Assembly (NCBI RefSeq): GCF_051903075.1
Contig: NZ_CP182422.1
Span: 4,588,001-4,652,000 of the forward strand
DNA length: 64,000 nt
Source: Embleya sp051903075
GTDB lineage: Bacteria; Actinomycetota; Actinomycetes; Streptomycetales; Streptomycetaceae
Reading direction: 5' to 3'
This document shows, piece by piece, positions 40,975-50,061 of this stretch. The notes under the pieces are model-generated. The model made no database searches, was not told the DNA's origin, and saw only the letters and a list, made by a program, of their open reading frames with translations. The position numbers and the translations under genes are program-made. The number at the start of each line of letters is the position of its first letter. The first letter of the stretch is position 1.

Positions 40975-42453
40975 ATGCGGGTCGCGGATCCGGTGTGGGA
41001 CGACCTGGTGTCGGCGGCACTGGTGGGCACCGGGCGGCGCAGGGCCGCGGAATGGCCGGCCGAGGGCGCGTTGGGCGAGTTGGCCGCGGGCGTGGACCGG
41101 ACCGACGAGGCGGTGCGACTGCTCGACCTGGCGGCGATCGTGATGGTGCATCGGCGGGCGGGCCGACGGGCCCCCGCGGGCGCGCCGCCGGAGCCGTGCG
41201 CCGAGGTGGACCCGCGACCGTCCGTGCCGGAGCCGGCCCGGGTGCGGCTGCGGATCCTGCTCGAAGGCGACGGGATGGACTTCCTGCCGGAATGGCTCGC
41301 CCTGGCCCGGACGGCCGGCCTGCGGGCACCCGAGTCCGAACTGCCGGCCCTGTTGACCGCGGCCCGCTCGCGCACCGACCTGCGGGCGATCGTGGCCGAA
41401 CTCGCCGGGCCGAGGGGGCGTTGGCTGGCCGGGCTCAACCCGGAGTGGGCCTGGCTGACCCGGATCGCGGCCAAGGATCCCGACGACCCGATCGACCTGT
41501 GGCGGCACGGCCGGTTCGGCGAGCGGCTGGCCGCGTTCGCGGTGTTGCGGGCGGCAGACCCGGACGGGGCCAGGGAGTTGCTGGCCCGGACCTGGCGGGC
41601 CGAACCGGCCGAGGACCGCGCGGTGTTCGTCGAGGCGCTGGGCACCGGGGCGACGGCGGGCGACGAGGCGTTCCTGGAGGCGGCGTTGGACGATCGGGCC
41701 AAGGTGGTCCGGGTGGCCGCGGCGCGACGCCTCGGCGCGCTGCCCGGATCGGCGTTCGTGGCCCGGATGAGCGCGCGCGGCCGGGCCTGCCTGCGGCCCG
41801 ACGGCGCGGGTCGGGTCCTTGTGGTGCCGCCGGGCGAGTGCGACGAGGCGATGGTGCGGGACGGCATCGACCGGTCCTCGCCGACCGGACGCGAGGACCA
41901 CTCGTGGTGGCTGGGCGAGGTCGTCGCGGCCACGCCGCTGTCGGTGTGGCGGGAGGTGTTCGGGGCGAGCCCCGAGGAGATCGCGGCCCGTGCGCTGCCG
42001 CGCCGGTTCGCCGAGGACGTCCGCGAGGGGTGGGCCCGCGCGGCGGTGCTCCAGCGCGACGTCGAATGGGCCCGGGCACTGGCCGGCCGCGGTGCGCCCA
42101 CCCGCCTGCTCACCGTGCTGCCGCCGGCCGAGTGCGCCGACCACGTGGCCCGCCACATCGCCGCGCACGGCCTGTCCGAGGCCCTGCAACTGCTCACCAA
42201 CTGCCCGACCCCGTGGCCGCTCCCCCTGGGCGACGCGGTCCTGGACGCCTTCGCCACGGCGGCCGACTCCGGCGCGTACCCCTGGAGCTTCAGCGGCGCC
42301 CGAGACGTGGCCGGTCGCGGCCTGGACCCGTCGATGGTCGACCGCGTGGACCGCCTCGCCGAGGGCGAGGGCGAATGGCCCAAAGCCTTCCGGACCCTGG
42401 CCGCGACCCTGCGCTACCGCGCGACGATGCGCGCGGAACTGCTCGACGGCTGA
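40975..42453 (+). CDS. DUF5691-type helical-repeat protein
   Basis: 492 aa from ATG 40975 with GGGAGGGGAG upstream. Starts VADPVWDDLVSAALVGTGRR, the beginning expected for the DUF5691 family that accompanies SWIM and MoxR/VWA genes. The middle has HEAT-like helical pairs (DEAFLEAALDDRAKVVRVAAARRLGAL), and the end is a run of Ala/Leu/Arg helices. No catalytic motif is visible, so a scaffold or adaptor function is the natural guess. It lies 148 bases behind the SWIM gene and 110 bases before the Uma2 gene. Confidence 0.85.
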   Translation: MRVADPVWDDLVSAALVGTGRRRAAEWPAEGALGELAAGVDRTDEAVRLLDLAAIVMVHRRAGRRAPAGAPPEPCAEVDPRPSVPEPARVRLRILLEGDGMDFLPEWLALARTAGLRAPESELPALLTAARSRTDLRAIVAELAGPRGRWLAGLNPEWAWLTRIAAKDPDDPIDLWRHGRFGERLAAFAVLRAADPDGARELLARTWRAEPAEDRAVFVEALGTGATAGDEAFLEAALDDRAKVVRVAAARRLGALPGSAFVARMSARGRACLRPDGAGRVLVVPPGECDEAMVRDGIDRSSPTGREDHSWWLGEVVAATPLSVWREVFGASPEEIAARALPRRFAEDVREGWARAAVLQRDVEWARALAGRGAPTRLLTVLPPAECADHVARHIAAHGLSEALQLLTNCPTPWPLPLGDAVLDAFATAADSGAYPWSFSGARDVAGRGLDPSMVDRVDRLAEGEGEWPKAFRTLAATLRYRATMRAELLDG

Positions 42454-42562
42454 GCCGATCCGTCCTCGTGCGGAAGGGCGGTGGCGACGGTGCGGGCGGC
42501 ACGTTTTCCCCGTGTTCGTCCGATGTCCGCATCGACGGGCCTCGTCGCGAGATGATGAGGCT

Positions 42563-43150
42563 GTGACCGACGACGCGGATCAGATCGACCCATTGGGGGA
42601 CATGCGCCTGGCGGCCTTGCGGATGCTGCGCGACTCGGGTGAGTTTCCCGAGGGCGTGCGGTGGGAGGCGTCGACGGCCGGTCTGGTCATGCAGGCATCG
42701 CCGGACTGGGAGCACGCCCGGATCCTCACGGGTCTGCGGCACGTGCTCGAACCGTTGCTTCCGGCAGAGGTGCTCGTGCTGGAAGGCATTGCCTTCGTGG
42801 TGGGAATCGGTACCGAGCGCACACCCGACCTCGTGGTTCTCGATCCGCGCAAGAAAGCCGAATTCCGGGACGGGCACGCGATGTCCGCCTCCGGAGTCTG
42901 GATGTTCGTCGAGGTGACCTCGGGCAGCACCCGCCGAATCGATCTGCGGGAGAAGCCCGACGAATACGCGCGCGCCGGAGTGCCGGTGATGGCGATCGTC
43001 GATCGGCGGGAGCACGAGGTGATCGTGTGCTTCGAGCCGGTCGACGGGCGCTACACGTTCACCGAACGAGTGCGAGCCGGACGTCCGGTGCGGCTGCCCG
43101 AGCCGTTCGACGCGACCATCGAGACCGCGTTTCTGCTCGATCACCTCTGA
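42563..43150 (+). CDS. Uma2 family (DUF820) putative endonuclease, copy 1
   Basis: 195 aa from GTG 42563. PD-(D/E)XK nuclease fold of the Uma2/DUF820 type: ERTPDLVVLDP gives the metal-binding Asp, MFVEVTSGSTRR the Glu followed by the usual substitute region, and REKPDEYARAGVPVMAIVD the conserved Lys/Tyr helix. These proteins are abundant in Streptomyces and cyanobacteria; their substrate is unknown. It sits between the DUF5691 and MoxR genes of an otherwise conserved set, with gaps of about 110 and 80 bases, so it looks like an insertion into that cluster. Confidence 0.9.
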   Translation: MTDDADQIDPLGDMRLAALRMLRDSGEFPEGVRWEASTAGLVMQASPDWEHARILTGLRHVLEPLLPAEVLVLEGIAFVVGIGTERTPDLVVLDPRKKAEFRDGHAMSASGVWMFVEVTSGSTRRIDLREKPDEYARAGVPVMAIVDRREHEVIVCFEPVDGRYTFTERVRAGRPVRLPEPFDATIETAFLLDHL

Positions 43151-43231
43151 CCCCCTCGGCGCCTCGGCGTGTCGGACCCGGGCGGCAGACTTGTCCCTGT
43201 TCGGGTTTGTTCGAGCGCTGGGGGAGCCGTG

Positions 43232-44350
43232 GTGGGCGTGTCTGCCGAATCGGGTGCGCAGGTCGATCAGGGTGTGCTTCGGGCGCACGCGGAGGACGCG
43301 TTCGCCGGGGAGTTGGCGGCGCTGGCCGCCGCCGACGAGCGGCCCCGGCCGCCACGCTGGAAGCTGTCGCCGTGGGCCGTGGCCACCTACCTGCTCGGCG
43401 GCACGTTGCCCGACGGCACGGTGATCTCGCCCAAGTACATCGGGCCGCGCCGGATCGTCGAGGTCGCCGTCACCACGCTGGCCACCGACCGCGCGCTGCT
43501 GCTGCTCGGGGTGCCGGGCACGGCCAAGACCTGGGTGTCGGAGCATCTGGCCGCCGCCGTGTGTGGTGACTCCACACTGCTGGTGCAGGGCACCGCCGGC
43601 ACTCCCGAGGAGGCCATCCGCTACGGCTGGAACTACGCCCAACTGCTCGCGCACGGGCCCAGCCGCGCGGCCATGGTGGCGGGCCCCGTGATGCGTGCGA
43701 TGAGCCGCGGACTGGTCGCCCGGGTCGAGGAGTTGACCCGCATCCCGGCCGACGTGCAGGACTCGCTGATCACCATCCTGTCCGAGAAGACCCTGCCCGT
43801 ACCGGAGTTGAACGACGAGGTGCAGGCGGTGCGCGGGTTCAACCTGATCGCCACCGCCAACGACCGCGACCGAGGGGTCAACGAACTCTCCTCGGCCCTG
43901 CGCCGCCGGTTCAACACCGTGGTGCTCCCGCTGCCCGCGACCGCCGACGCGGAGGTGGAGATCGTCAGCCGCCGGGTGGCCCAGCTCGGCTCGGGCCTGG
44001 AACTGCCGCCGGTGGCCGGTGCCGAGGCCGAACTGCGGCGTGTGGTCACGGTGTTCCGGGAACTGCGCGCCGGCCTCACCGAAGACGGGCGGACCAGGCT
44101 GAAGACCCCGTCCGGGCCGCTGTCCACCGCCGAGGCGATCTCCGTGGTCACCGGCGGCCTCGCGCTCGCCGCGCACTTCGGCGACGGTGTGCTGCGCTCG
44201 GCCGACGTGGCGGCGGGGATCCTGGGCGCGGTGGTCAAGGACCCGGGCGCCGACACCCTGGTCTGGCGCGAATACCTGGAGACCGCGGTGCGCCCGCGCG
44301 CCGACTGGCAGGACTTCTACCGGGCCTGCCGCGACGCGGACCCGGTCTGA
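43232..44350 (+). CDS. MoxR-type AAA+ ATPase
   Basis: 372 aa from GTG 43232 (GGAG five bases upstream; neighbouring GTGs at 43229 and 43238 are possible). AAA_5/MoxR fold: Walker A LLLLGVPGTAKTWVSEHLA, the MoxR insert with EEAIRYGWNYAQLL, Walker B-like region LVARVEELTRIPADVQDSLITILSEKTL, sensor 1 in NLIATANDRDRGVNELSSAL and Arg finger RRRFNTVVLPLP. MoxR proteins act as chaperones with VWA partners, remodelling or inserting cofactors into client proteins. Its stop overlaps the DUF5682 start by one base, and a VWA gene follows, so the three form a tight unit. Confidence 0.94.
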   Translation: MGVSAESGAQVDQGVLRAHAEDAFAGELAALAAADERPRPPRWKLSPWAVATYLLGGTLPDGTVISPKYIGPRRIVEVAVTTLATDRALLLLGVPGTAKTWVSEHLAAAVCGDSTLLVQGTAGTPEEAIRYGWNYAQLLAHGPSRAAMVAGPVMRAMSRGLVARVEELTRIPADVQDSLITILSEKTLPVPELNDEVQAVRGFNLIATANDRDRGVNELSSALRRRFNTVVLPLPATADAEVEIVSRRVAQLGSGLELPPVAGAEAELRRVVTVFRELRAGLTEDGRTRLKTPSGPLSTAEAISVVTGGLALAAHFGDGVLRSADVAAGILGAVVKDPGADTLVWREYLETAVRPRADWQDFYRACRDADPV

Positions 44351-46629
44351 TGGCGCGGCCCCCGGCCGCGCGACCGATCCTGCTCGGCGTGCGGCACCAC
44401 GGCCCCGGCTCGGCCCGGGCGGTCGGCGCCGCACTGGCCCGGCTGCGGCCCGACATCGTGCTGATCGAGGGTCCGCCCGAGGCCGACCCGCTGCTGTCCT
44501 TCGCCGCCGAGCCGGGCCTGCGTCCGCCCGTCGCGCTGCTCGCGCACGCGGTCGACGATCCCGCGCAGGCCGGCTTTTGGCCGTACGCCGACTTCAGCCC
44601 CGAGTGGGTGGCCATCACCCACGCGAGCGAGCACGGTGTCCCGGTCCGGTTCATCGACCTGCCGGTCGCGGTGTCCTTCACCCTCGACCGGGCCCGCCGC
44701 GAGCGCGAGAGCGACGAGCCGGCCGATCCCGTGCCGCCCCCGGTGGACCCGATCGCCGCGCTGGCCCGACTGGCCGGTCGGGACGACGCCGAGCACTGGT
44801 GGGAGGACGTGATCGAGCACCGCCCGCCCGCCGACGACCCGCTGCGGCCGTTCGCGGCGCTCGCCGAGGCGATGGCCGCGCTGCGCGAGGACGAGCGGCC
44901 CGCCGTCGACCCGGGCCCGAGCGCCGAGCCCGACATCGAGCGACTGCGCGAGGCGTACATGCGCCAGTGCATCCGCTCCGCGCGCCGGGCCGGGCACACC
45001 CGGATCGCCGTGGTGTGCGGCGCCTGGCACGTGCCCGCGCTCGCCGACCCGCCCTCCGCCGCCGCCGACCGCGCGCTGCTCGCGCCGCACCGGGCCGCCG
45101 TCAAGGTCGAGACCACGTGGGTGCCGTGGACCCACCACCGCCTCGCGCAGAGCTCCGGCTACGGGGCCGGCGTCGCGTCCCCGGGCTGGTACCGGCACCT
45201 GTTCGACACCGCCGCCGAGCCCGACCCGCTGCCCCGCTGGTTCGTCCGGATCGCCGGGCTGCTGCGCGAGGCGGGCCACCCGGTCTCCTCCGCGCATGTG
45301 ATCGAGGCGACCCGCCACGCCGACGCGCTCGCCGCGCTGCGCGGACGACCGCTGGCCGGTCTGGACGAGACTCTCGAAGCGGTCCGCGCGGTGATGTGCG
45401 ACGGCGTCACCGGGCCGCTCGCGCTGGTGCACGACGCTCTCGTGGTCGGCGACGTGATCGGCGAGGTGCCGCCGACGGTGCCCGCCGTACCCCTCCAGCG
45501 CGACCTCACCCGCGAGCAGCGCCGACTGCGGCTCCGGCCCGAGCCCGCCGCCCGCGAACTGGAACTCGACCTGCGCAAGGACTCGCACGCCGACCGCAGC
45601 CGACTGCTCAACCGGCTCGCCCTGCTCGACGTCCCGTGGGGCGTGCCGGTCCCGGGCCGGGAGAGCCGGGGCACCTTCCGCGAGACCTGGCGCCTGGACT
45701 GGCAGCCGGAGTTGGCGATCCGGGTGGCCGAGGCGGGCGTGTGGGGGACCACCGTGGTCGCCGCGGCCGAGGCGCGCGCGAGCGACCTGGCGATCCGGGC
45801 CGAATCGCTCGCCGACGTCACCGAGGTCGCCGAACGCTGCCTGCGCGCCGACCTGCCCGACGCGCTGCCGGTGATCATGCGCGTGCTCGACCGGCGCGCC
45901 GCCCTGGACGCCGACGTCGGCCGGCTCGCCGAGGCGCTGCCGGGACTGGTGCGGGCGCTGCGCTACGGCGACGTCCGGGGCACCGACACCTCGGCGCTCG
46001 ACACCGTCGTGGCCGGCCTGGTGGTCCGGATCTGCGTCGGGCTGCCCGCGGCCTGCGCCGGACTGGACCACGACGGCGCCGCCGCGATGCGCCGTCGCCT
46101 CGACGACGTGCACGCCGCCGTACAACTGCTCCCTGAGCGCCGACAGGACGAGTGGTACGCCACCCTGCGGCGGCTCGCCGACCGGGAGAACCTGCCCGGC
46201 CTGCTCACCGGCCGCGCCACCCGCCTGCTGCTCGACCGGGGCCGCCTCGCGCCGGAGGACGCGGCGCCCCGCCTGGCCCGCGCCCTCACCCGGGGCGTCC
46301 CGCATCGCGAATCGGCGGCCTGGATCGAGGGATTCCTGGCCGGCGGCGGCATGCTGCTGATCCACGACGAAGGACTCCTCGACCTGGTCGACGCCTGGAT
46401 CACCGGCACCCCCGACGACCTGTTCGTGGAGATCCTGCCGCTGCTGCGCCGCACCTTCGCCGGCTTCGCCGCGCCCGAGCGCCGGCTGCTCGGCGAGCGC
46501 ATCCGCACCCCGGCGCGGGCCGTCGTCCCGATCGCCACCGCCGAGCACTTCGACGGCGCGCGCGCCGACGCCGTACTGCCACTGCTGGCCGGGATCCTGG
46601 GCCTGGCACACCGGGAGGCGACCCCGTGA
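44350..46629 (+). CDS. DUF5682 family protein
   Basis: 759 aa; ATG overlaps the MoxR stop by one base (TGATG). Begins ILLGVRHHGPGSARAV and IVLIEGPPEADPLL, the family opening, and includes a HTRIAVVCGAWHVPAL segment and ASHEHGVPVRFIDLPV-like sequence (here ASEHGVPVRFIDLP). These His/Glu-rich phrases with a GxxHxPGS start recall TraB/PrgY-type or EreA/ChaN-like putative hydrolases, but no enzyme activity is established. The C-terminal half is helical. Always found beside MoxR and VWA genes; stop overlaps the VWA start by four bases. Large size and position suggest it is the effector or client module of the set. Confidence 0.88.
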   Translation: MARPPAARPILLGVRHHGPGSARAVGAALARLRPDIVLIEGPPEADPLLSFAAEPGLRPPVALLAHAVDDPAQAGFWPYADFSPEWVAITHASEHGVPVRFIDLPVAVSFTLDRARRERESDEPADPVPPPVDPIAALARLAGRDDAEHWWEDVIEHRPPADDPLRPFAALAEAMAALREDERPAVDPGPSAEPDIERLREAYMRQCIRSARRAGHTRIAVVCGAWHVPALADPPSAAADRALLAPHRAAVKVETTWVPWTHHRLAQSSGYGAGVASPGWYRHLFDTAAEPDPLPRWFVRIAGLLREAGHPVSSAHVIEATRHADALAALRGRPLAGLDETLEAVRAVMCDGVTGPLALVHDALVVGDVIGEVPPTVPAVPLQRDLTREQRRLRLRPEPAARELELDLRKDSHADRSRLLNRLALLDVPWGVPVPGRESRGTFRETWRLDWQPELAIRVAEAGVWGTTVVAAAEARASDLAIRAESLADVTEVAERCLRADLPDALPVIMRVLDRRAALDADVGRLAEALPGLVRALRYGDVRGTDTSALDTVVAGLVVRICVGLPAACAGLDHDGAAAMRRRLDDVHAAVQLLPERRQDEWYATLRRLADRENLPGLLTGRATRLLLDRGRLAPEDAAPRLARALTRGVPHRESAAWIEGFLAGGGMLLIHDEGLLDLVDAWITGTPDDLFVEILPLLRRTFAGFAAPERRLLGERIRTPARAVVPIATAEHFDGARADAVLPLLAGILGLAHREATP

Positions 46630-47789
46630 CGAGCGAGGCCGACGACGAACGGCTGCGCCGCTGGCGCCTGGTACTCGGCGGCGAACCCGACGGCACCGGC
46701 CACGGGCTCACCGGCGACGACGCCCGGATCGACCAGGCGCTGAGCGCGCTGTACCGCCCCGAGACCCAGGCCCCGCGCGGCAGCCGCCGGGCGACCGGGC
46801 CGCGCGCCGGCGGCCTCGGTGCCTCCGCGCCGTCGGTGGCCCGCTGGCTCGGCGACATCCGCGCCTACTTCCCGGCGGGCGTGGTGAGCATCCTCCAGCA
46901 GGACGCGATCGAGCGGCTCGACCTGACCCGGCTGCTCCTGGAGCCGGAGATGCTGGCCGCGGTCGAACCCGACGTGCACCTGGTCGGCACCCTTCTCGCG
47001 CTCACCGCGCTGATGCCCGAGGCGACGAAGGAGGCCGCCCGCGCGGTGGTCCGCCGCGTCGTCGACGACCTGGAGCGCCGGGTCGCGCAACGCACCACGA
47101 GCCTGGTCCGAGGCGCGCTCGACCGCTCGACCAGGGTGCACCGCCCGCGCCCGCGGGACATCGACTGGAACGCCACGATCCGGGCCAACCTCGGCCACTA
47201 CCAGCCCGAGCACCGCACGATCGTGCCGGAGCGCCTGGTCGGCTACGGGCGCCGGCGGCACGGGGTGCACAAGGACGTGATCCTGTGCGTCGACCAGTCC
47301 GGCTCGATGGCGGCCTCGGTGGTCTACGCGTCGGTGTTCGGCGCCGTGCTCGGCTCGATGCACGCGCTGCGGACCTCGCTGGTGGTCTTCGACACGAGCG
47401 TGGTCGACCTGACCGACCGACTGAACGACCCGGTCGACGTGCTCTTCGGCACCCGTCTCGGCGGCGGCACCGACATCAACCGCGCGCTGACCTACTGCCA
47501 GTCGCTGATCACCCGGCCGACGGAGACGGTCGTCGTGCTGATCAGCGACCTGTACGAGGGCGGTGTGCGGGACGAGATGCTCCGCCGTGCGGCGAGCATG
47601 CAGGCCGCCGGCACCACCTTCGTCACCCTGCTGGCCCTCTCCGACGAGGGCGCCCCGGCCTACGACCACGCCAACGCCGCGGCCCTGTCCGCGCTCGGCA
47701 CCCCCGCCTTCGCCTGCACCCCCGACCTGTTCCCGGAGGTCATGGCCGCCGCACTCCAGGGCCTGCCCCTCCCGGTGCCGGCAGCGTAG
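46626..47789 (+). CDS. VWA-domain protein (CoxE-like) partner of MoxR
   Basis: 387 aa from GTG 46626, overlapping the DUF5682 stop by four bases (GTGA). N-terminal ~190 residues are helical (DIDWNATIRANL before the domain). VWA domain from about 215: MIDAS motif LCVDQSGSMAAS, the Thr in GGGTDINRAL and the Asp in LISDLYEGG, all present, so it should bind a metal ion and a ligand. Together with MoxR this is the canonical ATPase plus VWA adaptor pair. Last gene of the cluster. Confidence 0.93.
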   Translation: MTSEADDERLRRWRLVLGGEPDGTGHGLTGDDARIDQALSALYRPETQAPRGSRRATGPRAGGLGASAPSVARWLGDIRAYFPAGVVSILQQDAIERLDLTRLLLEPEMLAAVEPDVHLVGTLLALTALMPEATKEAARAVVRRVVDDLERRVAQRTTSLVRGALDRSTRVHRPRPRDIDWNATIRANLGHYQPEHRTIVPERLVGYGRRRHGVHKDVILCVDQSGSMAASVVYASVFGAVLGSMHALRTSLVVFDTSVVDLTDRLNDPVDVLFGTRLGGGTDINRALTYCQSLITRPTETVVVLISDLYEGGVRDEMLRRAASMQAAGTTFVTLLALSDEGAPAYDHANAAALSALGTPAFACTPDLFPEVMAAALQGLPLPVPAA

Positions 47790-47843
47790 GAGTGGCCGGT
47801 ACGTACTGTGAGCCTGCCGTTGCGGCGCAGGTGTTACGGACGG

Positions 47844-48464
47844 TCAGTTCAACTTGGCGGTGTCCAGGGCGGGGAGGCCGTCGGGGAGTTGCACCTTCTC
47901 GCCCAGCTTGACCGGGTCGGCCACTCGGTAGTAGGACTCCTCTCCGCGATCTACCGGCTCCGAGTGGCAGATGGCGAGGCCCTTTTCCCGATCGATGAGG
48001 AGATAGACGGGGATGCCGGCGCGAGCGTAGGTACGGTATTTCTCCTCCCGATCGATCCGTGCGTTGCTCGGGGACGTGATCTCGCCGACGAGGTGGAGCA
48101 TGCTCGCCGGGTACCAACCGTCGTGGCTGCTCCGATACGCCTCGTCCGCCTCGTTCGGGCGGCGGTAGGGGATTTCGAAATCCGGGATAAAGGCGCCGGT
48201 CACGTGCTTCTCCCCGGCGGGTTCCGAGCAGTACCCGTTGCCGATCAGAGCCGCGTCGATACCTGCCGCACGCAACTGCACGATCAGGTCGACCGCCCAC
48301 CTGTTGTGCTCGGCGTTGGCCGGGGGCGACATGTAGTAGTTCCTTTCGATGAACTCCACACGTACGCCGTCCGGGAGCGGCAGTGCGGCGATGAAGGCGG
48401 TGGGACGGGTGGTGAAGTCGTCGAGTGTCGAGGCGATCGGCGACTCATGTGCGAGCGCGGTCAT
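47844..48464 (-). CDS. Uma2 family (DUF820) putative endonuclease, copy 2
   Basis: 206 aa from ATG 48464, chosen because AAGGAG lies six bases upstream (ATG 48500 has none). Same fold as copy 1: GAFIPDFEIPYRR supplies the Asp, LVGEITSPSNARID the acidic residue and REEKYRTYARAGIPVYLLID the conserved helix. The two copies are clearly different in sequence, so this is not a recent duplication. It is convergent with the VWA gene, ends 54 bases from it, and lies on the opposite strand to the cluster. Confidence 0.9.
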   Translation of the reverse strand: MTALAHESPIASTLDDFTTRPTAFIAALPLPDGVRVEFIERNYYMSPPANAEHNRWAVDLIVQLRAAGIDAALIGNGYCSEPAGEKHVTGAFIPDFEIPYRRPNEADEAYRSSHDGWYPASMLHLVGEITSPSNARIDREEKYRTYARAGIPVYLLIDREKGLAICHSEPVDRGEESYYRVADPVKLGEKVQLPDGLPALDTAKLN

Positions 48465-48869
48465 CTCGGCTCCTTCGTCGGGATTGGCTTGCGCGTCCAT
48501 CGTGGCCGTCCGTTCGTTCGTATGTCGGAGTTCCGGATAAGTGTGACTATCGACCGTGGGGCTCGGGCGTGGGATCGGCCACATCGGGTCGTCACGTTCC
48601 GTTCGGGTGTGTTCCCTGTGTCACGGTGGAACAGGCGTAAACGGGCGGATTCGGACGCACGGCGAAGCCGAGGTCCGGCGCCGCCCGCGGAATGTGACCC
48701 GGACCCTGGTTCGGCCCCCGCACTCCTGCCCGATAGCCTGCAAGGCGGATCAGCTACGCGTGCGGACGCCGTCCACCGGAACCGGGGGCGAGCCTGCCGG
48801 ACCTGCGCGACGACGGACGCGGCTGCGCATGTTCCGCATATCCGATCGCGATCACAAGGACGGACCCGC
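48465..48869. promoter_or_regulatory. Control region between Uma2 copy 2 and sucC
   Basis: 405 bases without a gene. An operator-like dyad TGTTCC (48610-48615) / GGAACA (48628-48633) encloses GTGTCAC. A possible sucC promoter is TTCGGC (48710-48715), 18 bases, TAGCCT (48734-48739), leaving a leader of about 125 bases. Nothing else stands out. Confidence 0.45.
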
Positions 48870-50045
48870 GTGGACCTGTTCGAGTACCAGGCGAGGGATC
48901 TCTTCGCTAAGCACGGTGTGCCGGTTCTGCCCGGTGAAGTCGTCTTCACGCCGGAGGAGGCACGGGCCGCCGCCGAGCGCATGGGCGGCAAGGCCGTCGT
49001 CAAGGCTCAGGTGAAGGTCGGTGGCCGCGGCAAGGCCGGCGGCGTGAAGCTGGCCTTCAGCACCGACGAGGTCGTCGAGAAGACCGAGCAGATCCTCGGC
49101 CTCGACATCAAGGGCCACATCGTCAAGAAGGTCATGCTGGCCGGGCTGGCCAAGCCGGTGGACGAGTACTACGTCTCGTTCCTGCTCGACCGCACCAACC
49201 GCACCTTCCTCGCGATGGCGTCCGTCGAGGGCGGCGTCGAGATCGAGGTCGTCGCCGAGGAGAACCCCGACGCGCTCGCCAAGATCCCGGTCGACGCGAT
49301 CGAGGGCGTGACCGAGGCCAAGGCCCGCGAGATCGTCGAGGCGGCGAAGTTCCCGGCCGAGCTGCACGACCAGATCGTCGCGACCCTCAAGACGCTGTGG
49401 ACCGTCTTCGTCGAAGAGGACGCCACGCTCGTCGAGGTGAACCCGCTGATCAAGTCCGAAGAGGGCAAGATCATCGCGCTGGACGGCAAGGTCTCGCTCG
49501 ACGAGAACGCCGACTTCCGCCACCCCGACCACGAGGCGCTCGAGGACAAGGACGCGGCCGACCCGCTGGAGGCGGCGGCCAAGGCCAAGGGTCTGAACTA
49601 CGTCAAGCTCGACGGTTCGGTCGGCATCATTGGCAACGGCGCGGGCCTGGTCATGTCCACGCTGGACGTGGTCGCGTACGCCGGGGAGAACCACGGCGGC
49701 GTCAAGCCCGCCAACTTCCTCGACATCGGCGGCGGCGCGTCCGCCGAGGTGATGGCGAACGGCCTGGAGATCATCCTGGGCGACGCCGACGTCAAGTCGG
49801 TCTTCGTCAACGTCTTCGGCGGCATCACCGCGTGTGACGCGGTCGCGAACGGCATCGTGCAGGCGCTCGAACTGCTGAAGCAGAAGGGCGAGGCGGTCAC
49901 CAAGCCGCTCGTCGTGCGACTGGACGGCAACAACGCGGAGCTGGGTCGGCAGATCCTGACCGACGCGAACCACCCGCTGGTCCAGCAGGTGGACACCATG
50001 GATGGCGCGGCCGAGCGGGCCGCCGAGCTCGCTGCCGCGAAGTAA
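48870..50045 (+). CDS. sucC: Succinyl-CoA synthetase beta subunit
   Basis: 391 aa from GTG 48870, AAGGA nine bases upstream. ATP-grasp nucleotide-binding domain: VDLFEYQARDLFAKHGVPV start, KAQVKVGGRGKAGGVKLA, EDATLVEVNPLIKSEEGKIIALDGKV for Mg-nucleotide binding; C-terminal CoA-ligase domain with GIIGNGAGLVMSTLD and NVFGGITACDAVANGI. With SucD it converts succinyl-CoA to succinate, making ATP or GTP in the TCA cycle. Normal length. sucD begins 16 bases later, so the two form an operon. Confidence 0.97.
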   Translation: MDLFEYQARDLFAKHGVPVLPGEVVFTPEEARAAAERMGGKAVVKAQVKVGGRGKAGGVKLAFSTDEVVEKTEQILGLDIKGHIVKKVMLAGLAKPVDEYYVSFLLDRTNRTFLAMASVEGGVEIEVVAEENPDALAKIPVDAIEGVTEAKAREIVEAAKFPAELHDQIVATLKTLWTVFVEEDATLVEVNPLIKSEEGKIIALDGKVSLDENADFRHPDHEALEDKDAADPLEAAAKAKGLNYVKLDGSVGIIGNGAGLVMSTLDVVAYAGENHGGVKPANFLDIGGGASAEVMANGLEIILGDADVKSVFVNVFGGITACDAVANGIVQALELLKQKGEAVTKPLVVRLDGNNAELGRQILTDANHPLVQQVDTMDGAAERAAELAAAK

Positions 50046-50061
50046 GGGAGACCGACCCAGC

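Noticed and set aside
39000..47789. A secondary-metabolite gene cluster suggested by icmB
   Set aside because: No polyketide, peptide or terpene synthase genes are in the window; icmB is a primary-metabolism gene at its usual place.
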